Source of the DNA: Blasia pusilla
Lineage: Eukaryota; Marchantiophyta; Marchantiopsida; Blasiales
Assembly (NCBI GenBank): GCA_050084515.1
Contig: CM114272.1
Span: 48,794,001 to 48,858,000, forward strand
Length of the DNA stretch: 64,000 nt
Direction: 5' to 3'
Part shown: positions 24,249 through 35,129 of the stretch, piece by piece
How the letters are laid out: every line of letters starts with the position of its first letter
Position numbering within the stretch: the stretch's first letter is position 1
The notes under the pieces: model-generated
Told to the model about the DNA's origin: nothing
The model's database searches: none
Seen by the model: only the letters and a program-made list of their open reading frames with translations
Translations under genes and position numbers: made by a program

Positions 24249-24970
24249 CCTCCTTAGAAGGTTGATGTCCTCATCAACGCAAACCTTTGAATGTCAAGTT
24301 CTGGGAAGCCGACCCCTTGACATTGAATCGCGTTCTAGTAGCTAATTTGCAATTCCTCTTTTGAATTAAGTCTTAGGTTGTTGCTTGCAACACTTAGCTT
24401 CATTAGCATTTCCACTTCAATACCCCAAGACCTCTTCTGCAGAACTAATCTAAACTATCAAAATAAGCTAACTAAGTTTGCAACCTAACACTTCATTTAC
24501 TCACTGGTTTGTAAATAGTTCATCTGTTTAACTAGTTAATTCGTACTACTTTTGCGTCACTCATATTCTTCTTAGGTACGTCACTAAGTTCACTCATACA
24601 TCATGAATGAGATAACCACAAACCCCAAGATAAAATAATCTGCCTCGCCTACATTAGGGCGAGTCCAAATGTTAGTATTTCAATACTTAGTCCTGATCTA
24701 GATGCCTTATCCGAATACAATCTCTCACCTCAAATATTCATTGTTTTGCCTCTTTGACCTATATCCTAAGCATATGAAGAACTACTCATTGCCATGCACT
24801 ACCATTCTCAAATCACAATCACTAGCATTGAATCTCCAAATCCATGCATTCTTTCTTGTAATAACTAAACTTTTCTAGTTACAATGGGTTTTCGGCCCAA
24901 GCTTCATGGTTAAAAGTTATGTCCTTTGCTTCAGCATGTACTAACGTATATGCTTATCTTGCATCCATCT

Positions 24971-25450
24971 GAAGTCTTGCAACGCCTCTTTCGCGTGTTC
25001 AAGATCTGCTTCCGCAATCCAAATCGCCTCTTTCACATGGTAGCCTTTCCACTTGACAAAGTACTTGTACTTGGTGGCTCTACGTGTGGAACGCAGAATG
25101 GTCTCCACCTTGAACTATGGTTCCTCATTTATGATGACCGGTTGTGGTCTCAACACAATTCTCTGCTCGGACGCACATTGTCTTGAAGACACTTCTTCAA
25201 TAATGACACATGGAAATTCGAGTGAATCTTGAACTTGTTTGGCAGCTCCAATATATACACATCCTCAAACGGCTTTTCCTTGATCACATACGGATGACAA
25301 TTTTGCCGATAATTCCTTCCGAAGAGTGAGATTCTTCACACTCAACCACACTTGTTCCCCAACTTGGAAACTCACTTGGCACCGACTCTTGTTAGCATGC
25401 TTCACGTTGTCGTATAGTAAAATCAGCCAATGTGTAAACTCCTTCCTCAT
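24971..25450 (-). pseudogene. Integrase C-terminus and chromodomain remnant
   Basis: On the minus strand 25450-25190 reads VGEQVWLSVKNLTLRK and later YILELPNKFKIH and FHVSLLKK, the usual integrase tail of Ty3/Gypsy elements. After stop codons and a frame change, 25115-24971 reads KVETIL, KYKYFVKWKGY and EADLEHAKEALQDF, a chromodomain that would steer integration to marked chromatin. The frames are broken, so no protein is expected. Confidence 0.75.
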
Positions 25451-25454
25451 TGAG

Positions 25455-26780
25455 TGTTAGATAGAATTTTATTAGTATTAAGTTAATTAGCTTAGGAAAA
25501 GGAAATTCCCATATTTAAACCTCTTTATGGTGTCTCTTTTATGCCGGCCCAAATTTAGGAAAAGAGGTAATAAATAAAAGATGACTTTATAAAAGTAAAG
25601 TAGTGAGATTGGTACTTTAATGAAAAGCAAAAGTAGTCTTGGTTGGTGGCTAGGTTAGTTAAGGTAACTTAGAAAATATCAAATGGATAAAAGAGGATAT
25701 TTTGGAAGGGATAAGTGGAAATCTACTTGTGTCAAAATCTGATTGGTTAAGCCTTGAGAGGAAGCCATGTGGCACAAGATAAGATTAGTTCTATTTCGTA
25801 CTCTTGTGGATCCCTTGTGAGTATATAAAGAGGAGGAACTTTCAAGGGTTGATCACCTTATATTTCACATCTTGAGTCTCTCGTGTCACTCTTGAGTGTA
25901 CGGCTTTGGGATTGCTTGCTCTTCTAATCAGAGTGGATCACTCCTTTTGGGAGAGTAACTTGACCATGGTCTATTCCTCAAGAGGTTCCTAGAGTGTGGT
26001 GTGTGTGGAGATGAGAGGCTTGTCACCTTACAAGAGTTTAGTCATACTAAAATAGTGAATGTCTTGGCTTGTTATTTTCCCAATGAGAGTTGATTACCCC
26101 TCTTGGGAGAATAATTCTGGCAAAGCCCATTCTTGAGGAGAGTAGAGAATGTCTGTCAAGCATGGATAGGGGTGGAGCACGAGTTGTGCCTGACTTTCCT
26201 TTCCTCAATCATTACCATGTCAAGTTCTTCTTTGTAGATAGGCATTGGTTCACTCGCTATTTAGTTTATCACTTTGGGGAGGCGTTCATGAACCAGGTCA
26301 TGCAATCTCCAACTCTGGTGATTCTTCCCATTGTCACATATGGAAGGACATGGGATTGTCCTTTGTATGTCCTTATATAGCAATCCATGGATGTCAATAG
26401 GCCTGCTCAAGTAGGGTTTAACACTAGTTGTGCTATCTTCCTCATGTATAAGCGTAAAGTAGTTCATAGGGATTTTATAGCTAGGAATTTCGGGGTCCGA
26501 TTTTATGAAAAGTGATCGCCTCGGCACTTCCATTTGTGATACATGTCGTGAGAGAATGGAGAGTATACATAATAATTTTGTATTGAAAAAGGAGAACTTC
26601 TTAGAGAGTTTACCTTGCATTGACCACGTCTGCCGTAGTTAGAAGGCCCGCCCTTACTTGAAGAAAGGCTCTCGACACGACAACGCTCCATAAGGTGACT
26701 TGCTAGTTCGGATGTAGCCCTTCTAGGAGTTTACCCAACTGTTTCTTCAACTCTGCAAGTTCCTCTTGATTTGACCTATA
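25455..26780 (+). mobile_element. LTR-like insertion in the chromovirus
   Basis: Non-Gypsy DNA replaces the expected reverse transcriptase to integrase region. It begins TGTTAGATAG as many Copia LTRs do and has a TATA box, TATATAAAG, at 25822-25830. Two related ~75-bp segments occur at about 25911 and 26062, both with GGGAGA and a CTCTTCT/CCTCTTGG theme. The right limit is not clear and no internal coding region is seen, so a solo or truncated LTR is the best guess. Confidence 0.4.
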
Positions 26781-26789
26781 TGGTGCCTT

Positions 26790-27415
26790 TCAAGGTGGTT
26801 GAGATCCGGGTATCATCTCTATCTTATGATCAACCACCCTATGTGGTGGCAACTTAGTCGGAAGCTCCTTAGTCAAAACATCTCCAAATTCTTTCACAAC
26901 TCTCTTGAGTGTTTCAGGGATTTCCCTTGAAGCTGAGTTTTGATCTCTGTATCTTGCGCTTGCGTCATCCTCTACTTGTCTCATCAAGCAAAGAAATCCT
27001 TCCTCTAACTCGGTCAAACTCGTCCTCGTGATGGCGTCAACTCCGTCTTCTTAGGAACCTCACGAACGAATCTAACGTGCATATAGTTTCCGTTTATCAA
27101 GACGCTCAACCTCAAATTTCTTTGCCTTAGTTCCACCTCATACGCATCCAAGAACGTGTTCCCCAAGACTCCATTGATTTCATCCATGTTGCAAATTGTG
27201 AAATTCGTATCAACGAGCAACATCACATCGCGATCAATGATCTTGGACCCTAGGTAAACCAAATTGGGCGTCCTCTTGGTGACTTGGAGAGATGTATCTA
27301 GATCTCCCGCCGATAAGTACTTAGTAGCAAACGCAATCATATGCGTTTTACTAATGTTGGGCCTCACATATTGCTTAGCCATATGCCCGGCTTTGCCACA
27401 ATTGTAGCAAATCAC
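26790..27415 (-). pseudogene. Gag zinc knuckle, protease and start of reverse transcriptase
   Basis: The minus frame from 27415 starts with CYNCGKAGHMAK, a CCHC knuckle whose last Cys is replaced (KQYV). It continues with LLVDTNFTICNM, where the protease D-T-G has become D-T-N, so the active site is lost. An overlapping frame 27017-26790 reads LPTKLPPHRVVDHKIEMIPG, the conserved lead-in to Ty3/Gypsy reverse transcriptase, and then ends at the foreign insertion. Confidence 0.75.
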
Positions 27416-27419
27416 TTTG

Positions 27420-29349
27420 GCGTTTGCTAACTTTGGGTACGACGGCCCTCTTGGCTTCGCGTTGAGTTCTGATCATTTTTCTGTGGGGGCAAGCGACCCT
27501 CCATGGTCGCGTTCATCCCCATTCCAAAACCTCTTGGATGCCCCTTTATTTTTCGGTAACTTAGAAAAACTTTTCTGCTCGAAGGTTTTTCGGCTTTGGA
27601 CTTCATCGTCCCCTATCCGCTCTGCTAGCTTCAAAAGCTCCGCGCATGTCTTCAAAAGCTCAGGGATACAAAAGAGGGTCTTTTCGGTGCTCGGCTTGAG
27701 TCCACTTAAGGAGATCACCTTATTTTCCGAGGTTTCATGTCCATGGACTTATGTGCGTCCTATGGAAGGGCTTGTCTGGATGGGCCCCGCCTTTTCCTTG
27801 TTTCTCAATCCCCTTACTTGCCTTCATGTTCTATACTCCCCCATTTCTTCTTCCCTCCACCTCCACTCCCTCCTACCTCATTTCTCTTGTCATGCGCATA
27901 CACATCGCTACACAACATACATCGCCGTCACCGAACACACACAAACACGCACGATACCATGCTAACTCATGGCATCCAAACAACGAGACAAGAAATACCG
28001 AAATATCTCTAATTAAAATAAGATCCAACCTCTCTCACAACACCATAGTTCTCATACGTGTGCACTCTCACGTGTCTCTCTCAATGTCAAATCAAACCCA
28101 CTCTCCTAATGAGAGGCTTGGGTTACACACACAAGGTAAGCAAGACCATAGCTGCGCCACCTCATGCCAAGAGGTTCAACAAAGAGAGAATGAGCTCTCA
28201 AGCTCTCTCTCCTTGAGGTATATCCCTCTCCTCTCCCAAGCTCTCTCCATGGTAAGCTATGATCCCAAGTCATCTCCTTGGCTCTTGACCTAATGTAGGA
28301 GGTCAAGGGCCACTTACCAAAAATATAAAGTATATCATATACTCAAATGGTATTTACCTAAAATAGTAGGTTCCTCAATATGGCTCCAAATGAGCCGAAA
28401 CGAAGGGGAAACCTGCGAAGGTTTCCCGAGGCCTCAGCAAGTCATGCTCGACCTACTGAGCCTGTCCTCCATAATTCACGAAGGCGCTCTACTAGATCTC
28501 ACCGATCTATCCTAAAAGGCTTGACACTCCTTTCATCATTGCCTTTCCTTCCATCATGGACTAAAAGTATGGTTCCCACCTCTTGGAACCCATGTCCATG
28601 GACATGTCCAAACTTGTTTGTCCATGTCCGTCCTAAGGAAGGACTTGTCCGTTTTTGTGCAACATGTTCTTTGCAAACTCATCCATTTTTTAAATTGAAT
28701 TCATTTGTGCATTGAACTCTCGCACATAAGCGCTAAGGGACCCGCTTTGCCGCAACCGTATAAACTCCACGCCATCGTGAAACTCCTGATATTCCGGAGT
28801 GAATCGGTCACCAATCAACACTTGGGGATCTTTCCAACTCAATGCGGCTTCAAGGCTTAGATGTTTCTTATGATGTGTAGTCCACCATTGGAGCCCGTGA
28901 TCCTTTAGGAAGGTGGCCGCTTCAATCACCTTGTCTTGCTCCTATGCCCTTTGTGCTTCAAAGTAAAGTTCAAGCTCTATTAGAAACTCGATCACTTTCC
29001 AAGAATGCCTCATTCTTGTGAATGGCGTTAGCAAATTTATCTTACAAAGCTTCTTGGCGGAACTAGAAGCTCTGTTTGACTCAAGCTCAACCATCCGCTT
29101 GCTTTGCTGGGTCATCTGCTCACTCATTAGTTTCATCAAGTCCATCATCTAGACATAGAGAACCGGATTTCTTGGGTTTGGAGGCGAAGGCCGCGCAGAA
29201 AGATGCGTATTTGGGACATCCTCATGTTTGGGACTCAGCACTTTGGGAATCGCTATCTCCTCCTCTTGCTTGCGGTCTGTCATTGATTCCTCTCTCAACT
29301 TTTTTAGCTTGACCTGCGACTTCCTTGGTTCATCGCCCTTGGTCGCCAT
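27420..29349 (-). pseudogene. Chromovirus gag, interrupted
   Basis: Gag fragments on the minus strand: 29349-29149 (acidic, lysine-rich N-terminus), 29148-28942 (MMDLMKLMSEQM, LELYFEAQRA), 28929-28690 (AATFLKDHGLQWW, FNAQMNSI; retrotransposon gag fold) and 27718-27473 (AELLKLAERIGDDE). Frames shift between pieces, and about 0.97 kb of foreign DNA splits the gene after FNAQMNSI. A second copy of the N-terminal portion is at 42288-42690. Confidence 0.75.
27720..28690. mobile_element. Insertion in gag carrying repeat family B
   Basis: Splits the chromovirus gag. 28085-28520 is homologous to 34680-35115 (shared CACTCTCCTAATGAGAG, AGGTTCAACAAAG, CTCTCTCCATGGTAA, CTATCCTAAAAG). A related ~45-bp motif in the same orientation (CATGTCCATGGAC followed by a GTCCT-AAGGAAGG-like stretch) lies near both ends, at about 27737 and 28598. 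These may be element termini. No coding sequence is recognised. Confidence 0.5.
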
Positions 29350-29486
29350 TTATGAGTCTTGCCTTCTCAGATCTCCTCTTCATCTCTTGCATTCCTCCTC
29401 GAGAATTGCGGTCTTCCTACTACCTTGAGTTCTTCCCAAACGTCCAGATCTTCCACGACCCCAAATTTACGCTCACCAAGGATAAA

Positions 29487-29497
29487 CTCTCATACCA
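29487..29497 (-). other. Primer-binding site of the chromovirus
   Basis: On the minus strand, TGGTATGAGAG lies 7 bases after the 5' LTR. It differs by one base from the standard initiator-methionine tRNA site TGGTATCAGAG. Confidence 0.65.
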
Positions 29498-29504
29498 CGT
29501 GTCG

Positions 29505-30484
29505 TGCACCTACTCTTCTTAAACATTAATCTTTGTTGTTGCAAAATTGTGCCTTTAGTAGGCAACGCTGATCTGCACCCAAACATGCTCTCATGTTGGT
29601 TGGGTTTGGATCAATCAGCAGTTCTTACTTGCCGAGTTCTCGACTCGGCCTCTCATCAAGCTCAACCTTCCTCAAGACTTGGGACTGACTTTCTAGTCGA
29701 TTCAAGAACCTCAAATGGCGTTTGAATGCCTGGTAGTTCCAACTATCCAATGGACATTCAATGAGTCCCTAGTTGTGAGTCACGAAAATGGATCACGGGT
29801 TGGAATCCAAGTGTGGCTTGCAAAGTTCACTCCCTTGGATCAGGTTTGGGTTTCGAGTTCCAACGCCAAACTCCTATTTCATTCCGTGCCCTTGAAATGT
29901 TTGGTGCTCAAAGTGGGGTTCGTGTTCCAAGAATCCTTGGAGAGATTCCTACTTACTAGTACTTTTGGGGATCCTCACCCTCCCCTAACTTTAAGGAAAG
30001 ATAGTCGGGCCCCTCAGATTGGCCCTCAACCCAACTGTTCTCAAAATTGTTTTTGGCCAATATATGAGCTTTTACTGATGCGTTTCCTAAGATCTTTGAT
30101 GCGTTGGAACCATCTCACTTTAAGCTTTTCAAAGCCAACTTATTTGTCCCAAATGCATCTTGGAACTAAACGTTATGGTCTAAAACACAATCAGGATCCC
30201 CAAATGCTAGTCGGATTCCAAAACTGGTTCTCACCTCTTTGGCAACCGACCTTCCTAGACTCAACTCATCTCAAGTCTTGGTCCACATTTGGTCCAGGTT
30301 TCTTGGTCGCGACCACAAACGCTTGAAACACACAACTCTATTCCGCATTTCATCTCTTGGACTTTTCCAAGAGATCTCTCCAAAAGCCTCTCCAAAACGC
30401 GATCATCGTAGCGTGAGTCCACTAGAGTTCTGATGTTATGCTTAGTGCCTATTTGGTGTTCGTTTGGTTATGATGGTTGCGACA
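29505..30484 (-). repeat. Chromovirus 5' LTR
   Basis: About 980 bases, TG...CA on both strands, starting TGTCGCAACC in element sense. It adjoins the primer-binding site and gag, which fixes its role as the 5' LTR. Confidence 0.8.
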
Positions 30485-32960
30485 TAGGGTTTCCTAGTAG
30501 AACACAATCTTGTTCAACGCAAATTCCTACAAAGGATGCAACCATCTCTGGTGGTACTTCTACATGTAATAAACCATAATAGCTATGGATTCTCAGATTG
30601 TGGGCACGTGATATCTCCGCTTGTAAGCAGCAAAATCTCAAGCCTAGGTGTGAGTTGATGCCTAAAAACCATCCTTCCACGAAGTTTCTAGGTTATGAAC
30701 CTTGGTTGAATGAGTTAAAGGTATGGTCAATGAGATACTTGGACTTGTTTTGTGTCAAACTTAGTAAGTACGGCTGATGTACAAAATCATGTCCTTGAGA
30801 TGTATACCTATGTTGGTGCACTATCTCTCTCCCTTGAGTTCTTAAGAAAAAATTGATTGATTGTTGAAGATAAAGTGGTCTAATTTCAAAAATTATTGGA
30901 TCAACCACGGGGCTCATAATGGAGTCTCATTTGTAAAAACTGCCGGTTCAAGCAAGGTCCAAGGTCCAAAGTCCAAACTTTAAATCACTTAGACCGCGGG
31001 GGTCTAGATGGACTTGATTTAAGTTCCTTTGTATAAATGCACTCATGATTATTTCTTTGTATTATGTATAAGCCCCAAAATCAAAGATTTTTGCATGCAG
31101 AATAGAAGAAGTAGAGCTTGAATCCATCCCCCTACATCAAACTCTCACATATATGAGCTCACCGATTACTATGTTGGTATAGAGTTTCGCCTTTGTTGTT
31201 GCTAGTTTGATATCTGAATGTTGAATTGATTTTTATTTTGTATGTGAAGAGTGTGAAGTCTAGAGTGACTATCCAATTGGAGGAAGTGGAGAGGAAATGG
31301 AGCGCCAACTTGGATTTTGTGAAGGCCTAGATGGAGCAACGAAACAAAACAGTGGGAGAGCTTGTGTCCATGGTGTCAAAGTTACTAGGGCGATCAAGAT
31401 CAACTACTTGCTTCTCCATTAATATCCATTGTTCCAACTCATGTCGCTAAATCCAGTCCTATTCCCAATGCAAACTTCGTTTCTAGTATGTTGGTATTCT
31501 GGTGTATTCTCTTATATTTTAGAAATGCATATGTAGAAGAACTTATTATTTTTGTCTAATATTTTTAGTAGATCCCGTTATATAGTAAGATGCCTCTTTG
31601 GGTAAGTAATAAGCATGACATGATAAGAGAATGTGTTTGGATTTCTTTTAGTCTAAGACATTTAGTTTTCAAAGATGAAGGCCTTCCTAATTTTTATCCT
31701 TTCCTACTTCTCTCATAATGAAAGTTCCCGAATTGAATGGAAAGTTTAGTATAAGGCTATTTGTAGGTTGGGATGCCCTTATTGATCCATATCTCGTAAT
31801 GAAAGTGGGATTTAGAAGGAAGAGTAAAAGTGAAGAAGGTGTAATGACATACTTCACATGCAAGAAAATTTTCTTATCTTCCATTGCCAAAATTTTCAAG
31901 ACCCCATAGGTTTTTTTATTTCATTCTAGACTAGTCTTATGTCTTTGATCTATGAGTATGGATACAAAACCTTTGGTTTTCCAAAGGAGGAAGAGCTCCA
32001 TAGAGAGTGGCGACACAGATATGACAATGAACCTTTGTAAGGATTCATTACTTTCAAATGCTATTAAGTTGATGACTTGTATATTGAGATGAATTATCAT
32101 CTTATGGGATTCTATTTGACATTATTTTTTTGCATTGAATCATTGGTGGAAAGGTGAAGAATATCATAGTGTAGATAGCGACAATAAGTCCTCTCCAAAG
32201 AAAAGGCGGAAAGCAAAAGGACACGTAGATGTTGGGAATGAGCAAGGAAGTGACATGCGGTCTGGAAGTTCAAAGAAACACACCAAGGTAAGGTCTTTTA
32301 TATAGATTTTCTATTCATTATTTTTCATGCTACATTTATTGATAAATTATTTAATGGGATGGCTTTTTATCTTTTTTTCATTGGTGCCCAAGATAGTTTA
32401 TATAACAAGACATTGTCTTTTTTATTCACACTCCATTTATTTTTGTAAGTCTAGGATCTAGAGTCAATGTATGAGACATCTTAAGCTTCTCTTTTGTTTT
32501 AGTTGTTCCTATATCATGTTGCAAAAAATATGACCAAAATCAATTTTACATGAGGTTTTGTAAATGTTTCAACTCTCACTTGCATGATTCACACTTTATA
32601 TATAAGCTAGTTTATCACAAAACTTGGAGTTACATTATTTTGATATCAATTAGAATATGATATGTGTTTGATGTATTTAAGATGTCATTTCTATATTGAA
32701 AAATTTTCTATGGATAATTTTGTGCATATAATTGGCATGGAAAGTTTATAAATATAAAAAATCCATATCAAAAAGATATTTGATAGATATCAAATCAATA
32801 TGAAAGTTAGCGCTATCGGATTTCATGTTCAAATTATATCAAAGTTAGCACCCTCTAACTTTTGTGATGTTGAACTTTATTTGCCGTCATTCAAGTGTAT
32901 GGCCTAATTTTATTTTATTTTATCTCTATTGGAATAAATTGATATGCTTGTGAATTGTAT
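30485..32960. other. Repeat-like region with exon-like fragments
   Basis: No known domain. Open stretches on the plus strand occur at 31230-31328 (a QLEEVERKWSANLDF peptide), 31718-31909 (a GWDALIDPYLVMKVGF peptide) and 32120-32287. The last reads SPKKRRKAKGHVD, which resembles a nuclear localisation signal, and stops at an AAG|GTAAGG donor-like site. They could be exons of an unknown or dead gene, or gag-like remnants. No joining model was convincing. Confidence 0.3.
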
Positions 32961-33830
32961 TTCAAGAAGTCATAGTTGACTGACTCACCGAGTCATTCTT
33001 GCTTCAATGCATGATATCCAAGTCACAACTTCATAACTATCACAAGCATGACTACCCAAGTCATACAAAGATAACTTATATGCCAAACTACTCAGAATGG
33101 AATGACTCACTTAGTTGAGAGCTCATAATAAGAAACATTTATTTCCAAGTCTGAGTTATTGTTATTAACTTCATTAGTTGTGTCCTAACTAGGATGGTCA
33201 ACTTTAATGATTACCCAGGTTCAATTCCCTAACTATTAGTCATGACAATATGACTTCCATAGTCATATATATTTCAAACCCTAGATTTTACTCATTTCAT
33301 CACAAGGATGAAATGAGTAAAATCTAATGACTAGCCTAGTTCAAATACCTAACCAATCGTTACAAAATGACTCCCAAAATCATACATGGCCCAAAACCTA
33401 AAATTTACTCATTTTATGACTAGAATGGTCAACTTTAATGCTTACCCTTGCTCAATATCCTAACCAGTAGTCATGAAAACATGACTTCCATAGTCATATA
33501 AGTCCTCCTACTAACTTGCTATGATAGAGATATCATATGATCTTATGTTGATGTGTCAAATATTACACGTCACAATAGTATTTTGCCATGTCACTTATCA
33601 CGTCATGTTAGTTTCATGATAGTCCTCCTTGTATGACTCAACCATTGAGTCATATAGGAAGGACAATGCTTCCACGTCAGCAAACGGTTGTAGTTGCCCT
33701 AGTCATTACAAATCTATGATTAGGATTTTGTGACTCAACAAGTCACTAGTCATTCCCAGTCGTGGATTGTGGTATACGACTGAGATGAGTCATAAATCCT
33801 AGTCACAAAAAATAGTTCTTCTTGAGTACA
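32961..33830. mobile_element. CACTA-like non-autonomous element, copy 1
   Basis: Both ends carry TCAAGAAG facing inwards (left near 32963, right complement near 33822), followed by sub-terminal GACTCA/GAGTCA motifs. The right 100 bases align with the right end of the 40.64-42.29 kb element, whose tip reads CACTAGAAGAAA, close to the plant CACTA terminus. The interior is three ~115-bp repeats (from 33190, 33304, 33420) and a perfect 20-bp hairpin. No transposase is encoded. Confidence 0.55.
33282..33326. repeat. Perfect 20-bp hairpin
   Basis: TAGATTTTACTCATTTCATC, loop ACAAG, then its exact reverse complement. It sits at the junction of two internal repeats of the CACTA-like element. Confidence 0.9.
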
Positions 33831-33889
33831 ATATTCTGCTGTAAAAGAAGGAGCTCTACCTCAAACCTCCTCAATGTGTAGTGCAGATA

Positions 33890-34420
33890 CAATGGTATAA
33901 TGCGATACTCACGACTACAAACGGCATGACCCTTAATGATGGGAGGCGATATGGAATGGCATCCCCTCCTCTATCAGTAATACACACTCTGCTCCTCAAT
34001 GCTGGTGCAACTCTGCGATCGAGAAGATATCATCTAACCATGAGCAGTGTGTTGTGGCTATGGGTATCACGGCACGATACTCAATTATTTTCAAGCGGCT
34101 ACCAATTACAGTGCATGGTTGACCATACCTCAAAACTCAACCCCATCCATTGAAAACATCCGGGTAGCGATGAGCGGTAGTTGACGGTCATTGAATAGAC
34201 GACGGTGGTTGAACGTTAAATGGTTGGTGAAGATAAATTGTGATAATCTTATGTTACAGATGGATAAATATGAATCTATTTTAATCTTATTCGAAATTCA
34301 ATGTCTTTTGTTTTTATCCATTCCACTAATCGCTAAAGCAAAGGATTAACTCACTAAAATTATCTCAAATGGCTCATACTCCACTAAGCTCCATATATTT
34401 TGGGTTAACACCCACCTGTA
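33890..34420 (+). repeat. Dispersed repeat family C, copy 2
   Basis: Same family as 16760-17520, with the shared blocks given there. The copy is shorter and lies directly after the CACTA-like element. Confidence 0.65.
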
Positions 34421-34679
34421 TTTGGCAACGCTTCCACGCTGATTTCTTCCACAAAAAATTTCAAACCTATAAAAATGAAATCTTGAAAGCAAAATGGTGC
34501 TATTGGGAGTACTTGTATGCAAAACTCCATCTTCATACTCAAATTTTTAAAAAAAAATTGGACAACGCTTCCACGCGCCACTCTTTCATACAAAAATTTT
34601 CCTTAAAATATACTCAAATGAACAACTCTTGCTCTTGTGAACACTCCGATGAGCCACTAATTAGAGAATACGTTGCCCA
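34421..34679. repeat. 135-bp spaced duplication
   Basis: CAACGCTTCCACGC followed by a CTTTC/TTTCTTCCACAAAAA-type stretch and AAAATTTTC occurs at about 34426 and 34562, suggesting a diverged tandem duplication. Confidence 0.5.
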
Positions 34680-35115
34680 ATAAACCCACTCTCCTAATGA
34701 GAGACTTGGATTACTGACAAGGCAAGGAGGACCATAGTTCCAACGCTTTATGCCAAAAGGTTCAACAAAGAAAGAATGAGCTCCAAAGCTCTCTCTCATT
34801 GGATATGTCCCCTTCCCTCTCCCAAATTCTCTCCATGGTAACCTATGCTCGTAAGTCACATGCTTTGCTCTTGATCTGCTGAAGGGGATCAATAGCCACT
34901 TCCCAAAGTAGAAAATAAGCTCTACTCATGACAATGTTTTACCCAAAATAGTTTTTTTTTTCTACATAGCTCCATATGATCCGAATTGAATGGGAAACGT
35001 ACTCTCTCACATTACCGGAGGCCTCAACAGGTCATCCTCAACCTCTTGAGACTATCCTCCAATATCCTCAAAGGAGTTCTACCATAAACTCATCAATCTA
35101 TCCTAAAAGATGTGA
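34680..35115 (+). repeat. Dispersed repeat family B, copy 2
   Basis: Homologous to 28085-28520 across about 435 bases in the same orientation. No coding capacity is visible. Confidence 0.65.
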
Positions 35116-35129
35116 CAAGTTCAAGTTTC

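Larger units (their letters stand above)
23322..30484 (-). mobile_element. Decayed Ty3/Gypsy chromovirus
   Basis: Direct repeats of about 0.95 kb at about 23322-24248 and 29505-30484 are its LTRs. The body reads on the minus strand: primer-binding site, gag (29349 down to 27420), CCHC knuckle, protease, start of reverse transcriptase (27017-26790), then integrase C-terminus (25450-25190) and a chromodomain (25115-24971). The chromodomain places it among the chromoviruses. Most of the reverse transcriptase, RNase H and integrase core is missing. Two foreign segments (about 25455-26780 and 27720-28690) interrupt it. LTRs differ at many positions, so the insertion is old. The left LTR end is approximate and no target duplication was found. 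Confidence 0.8.
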
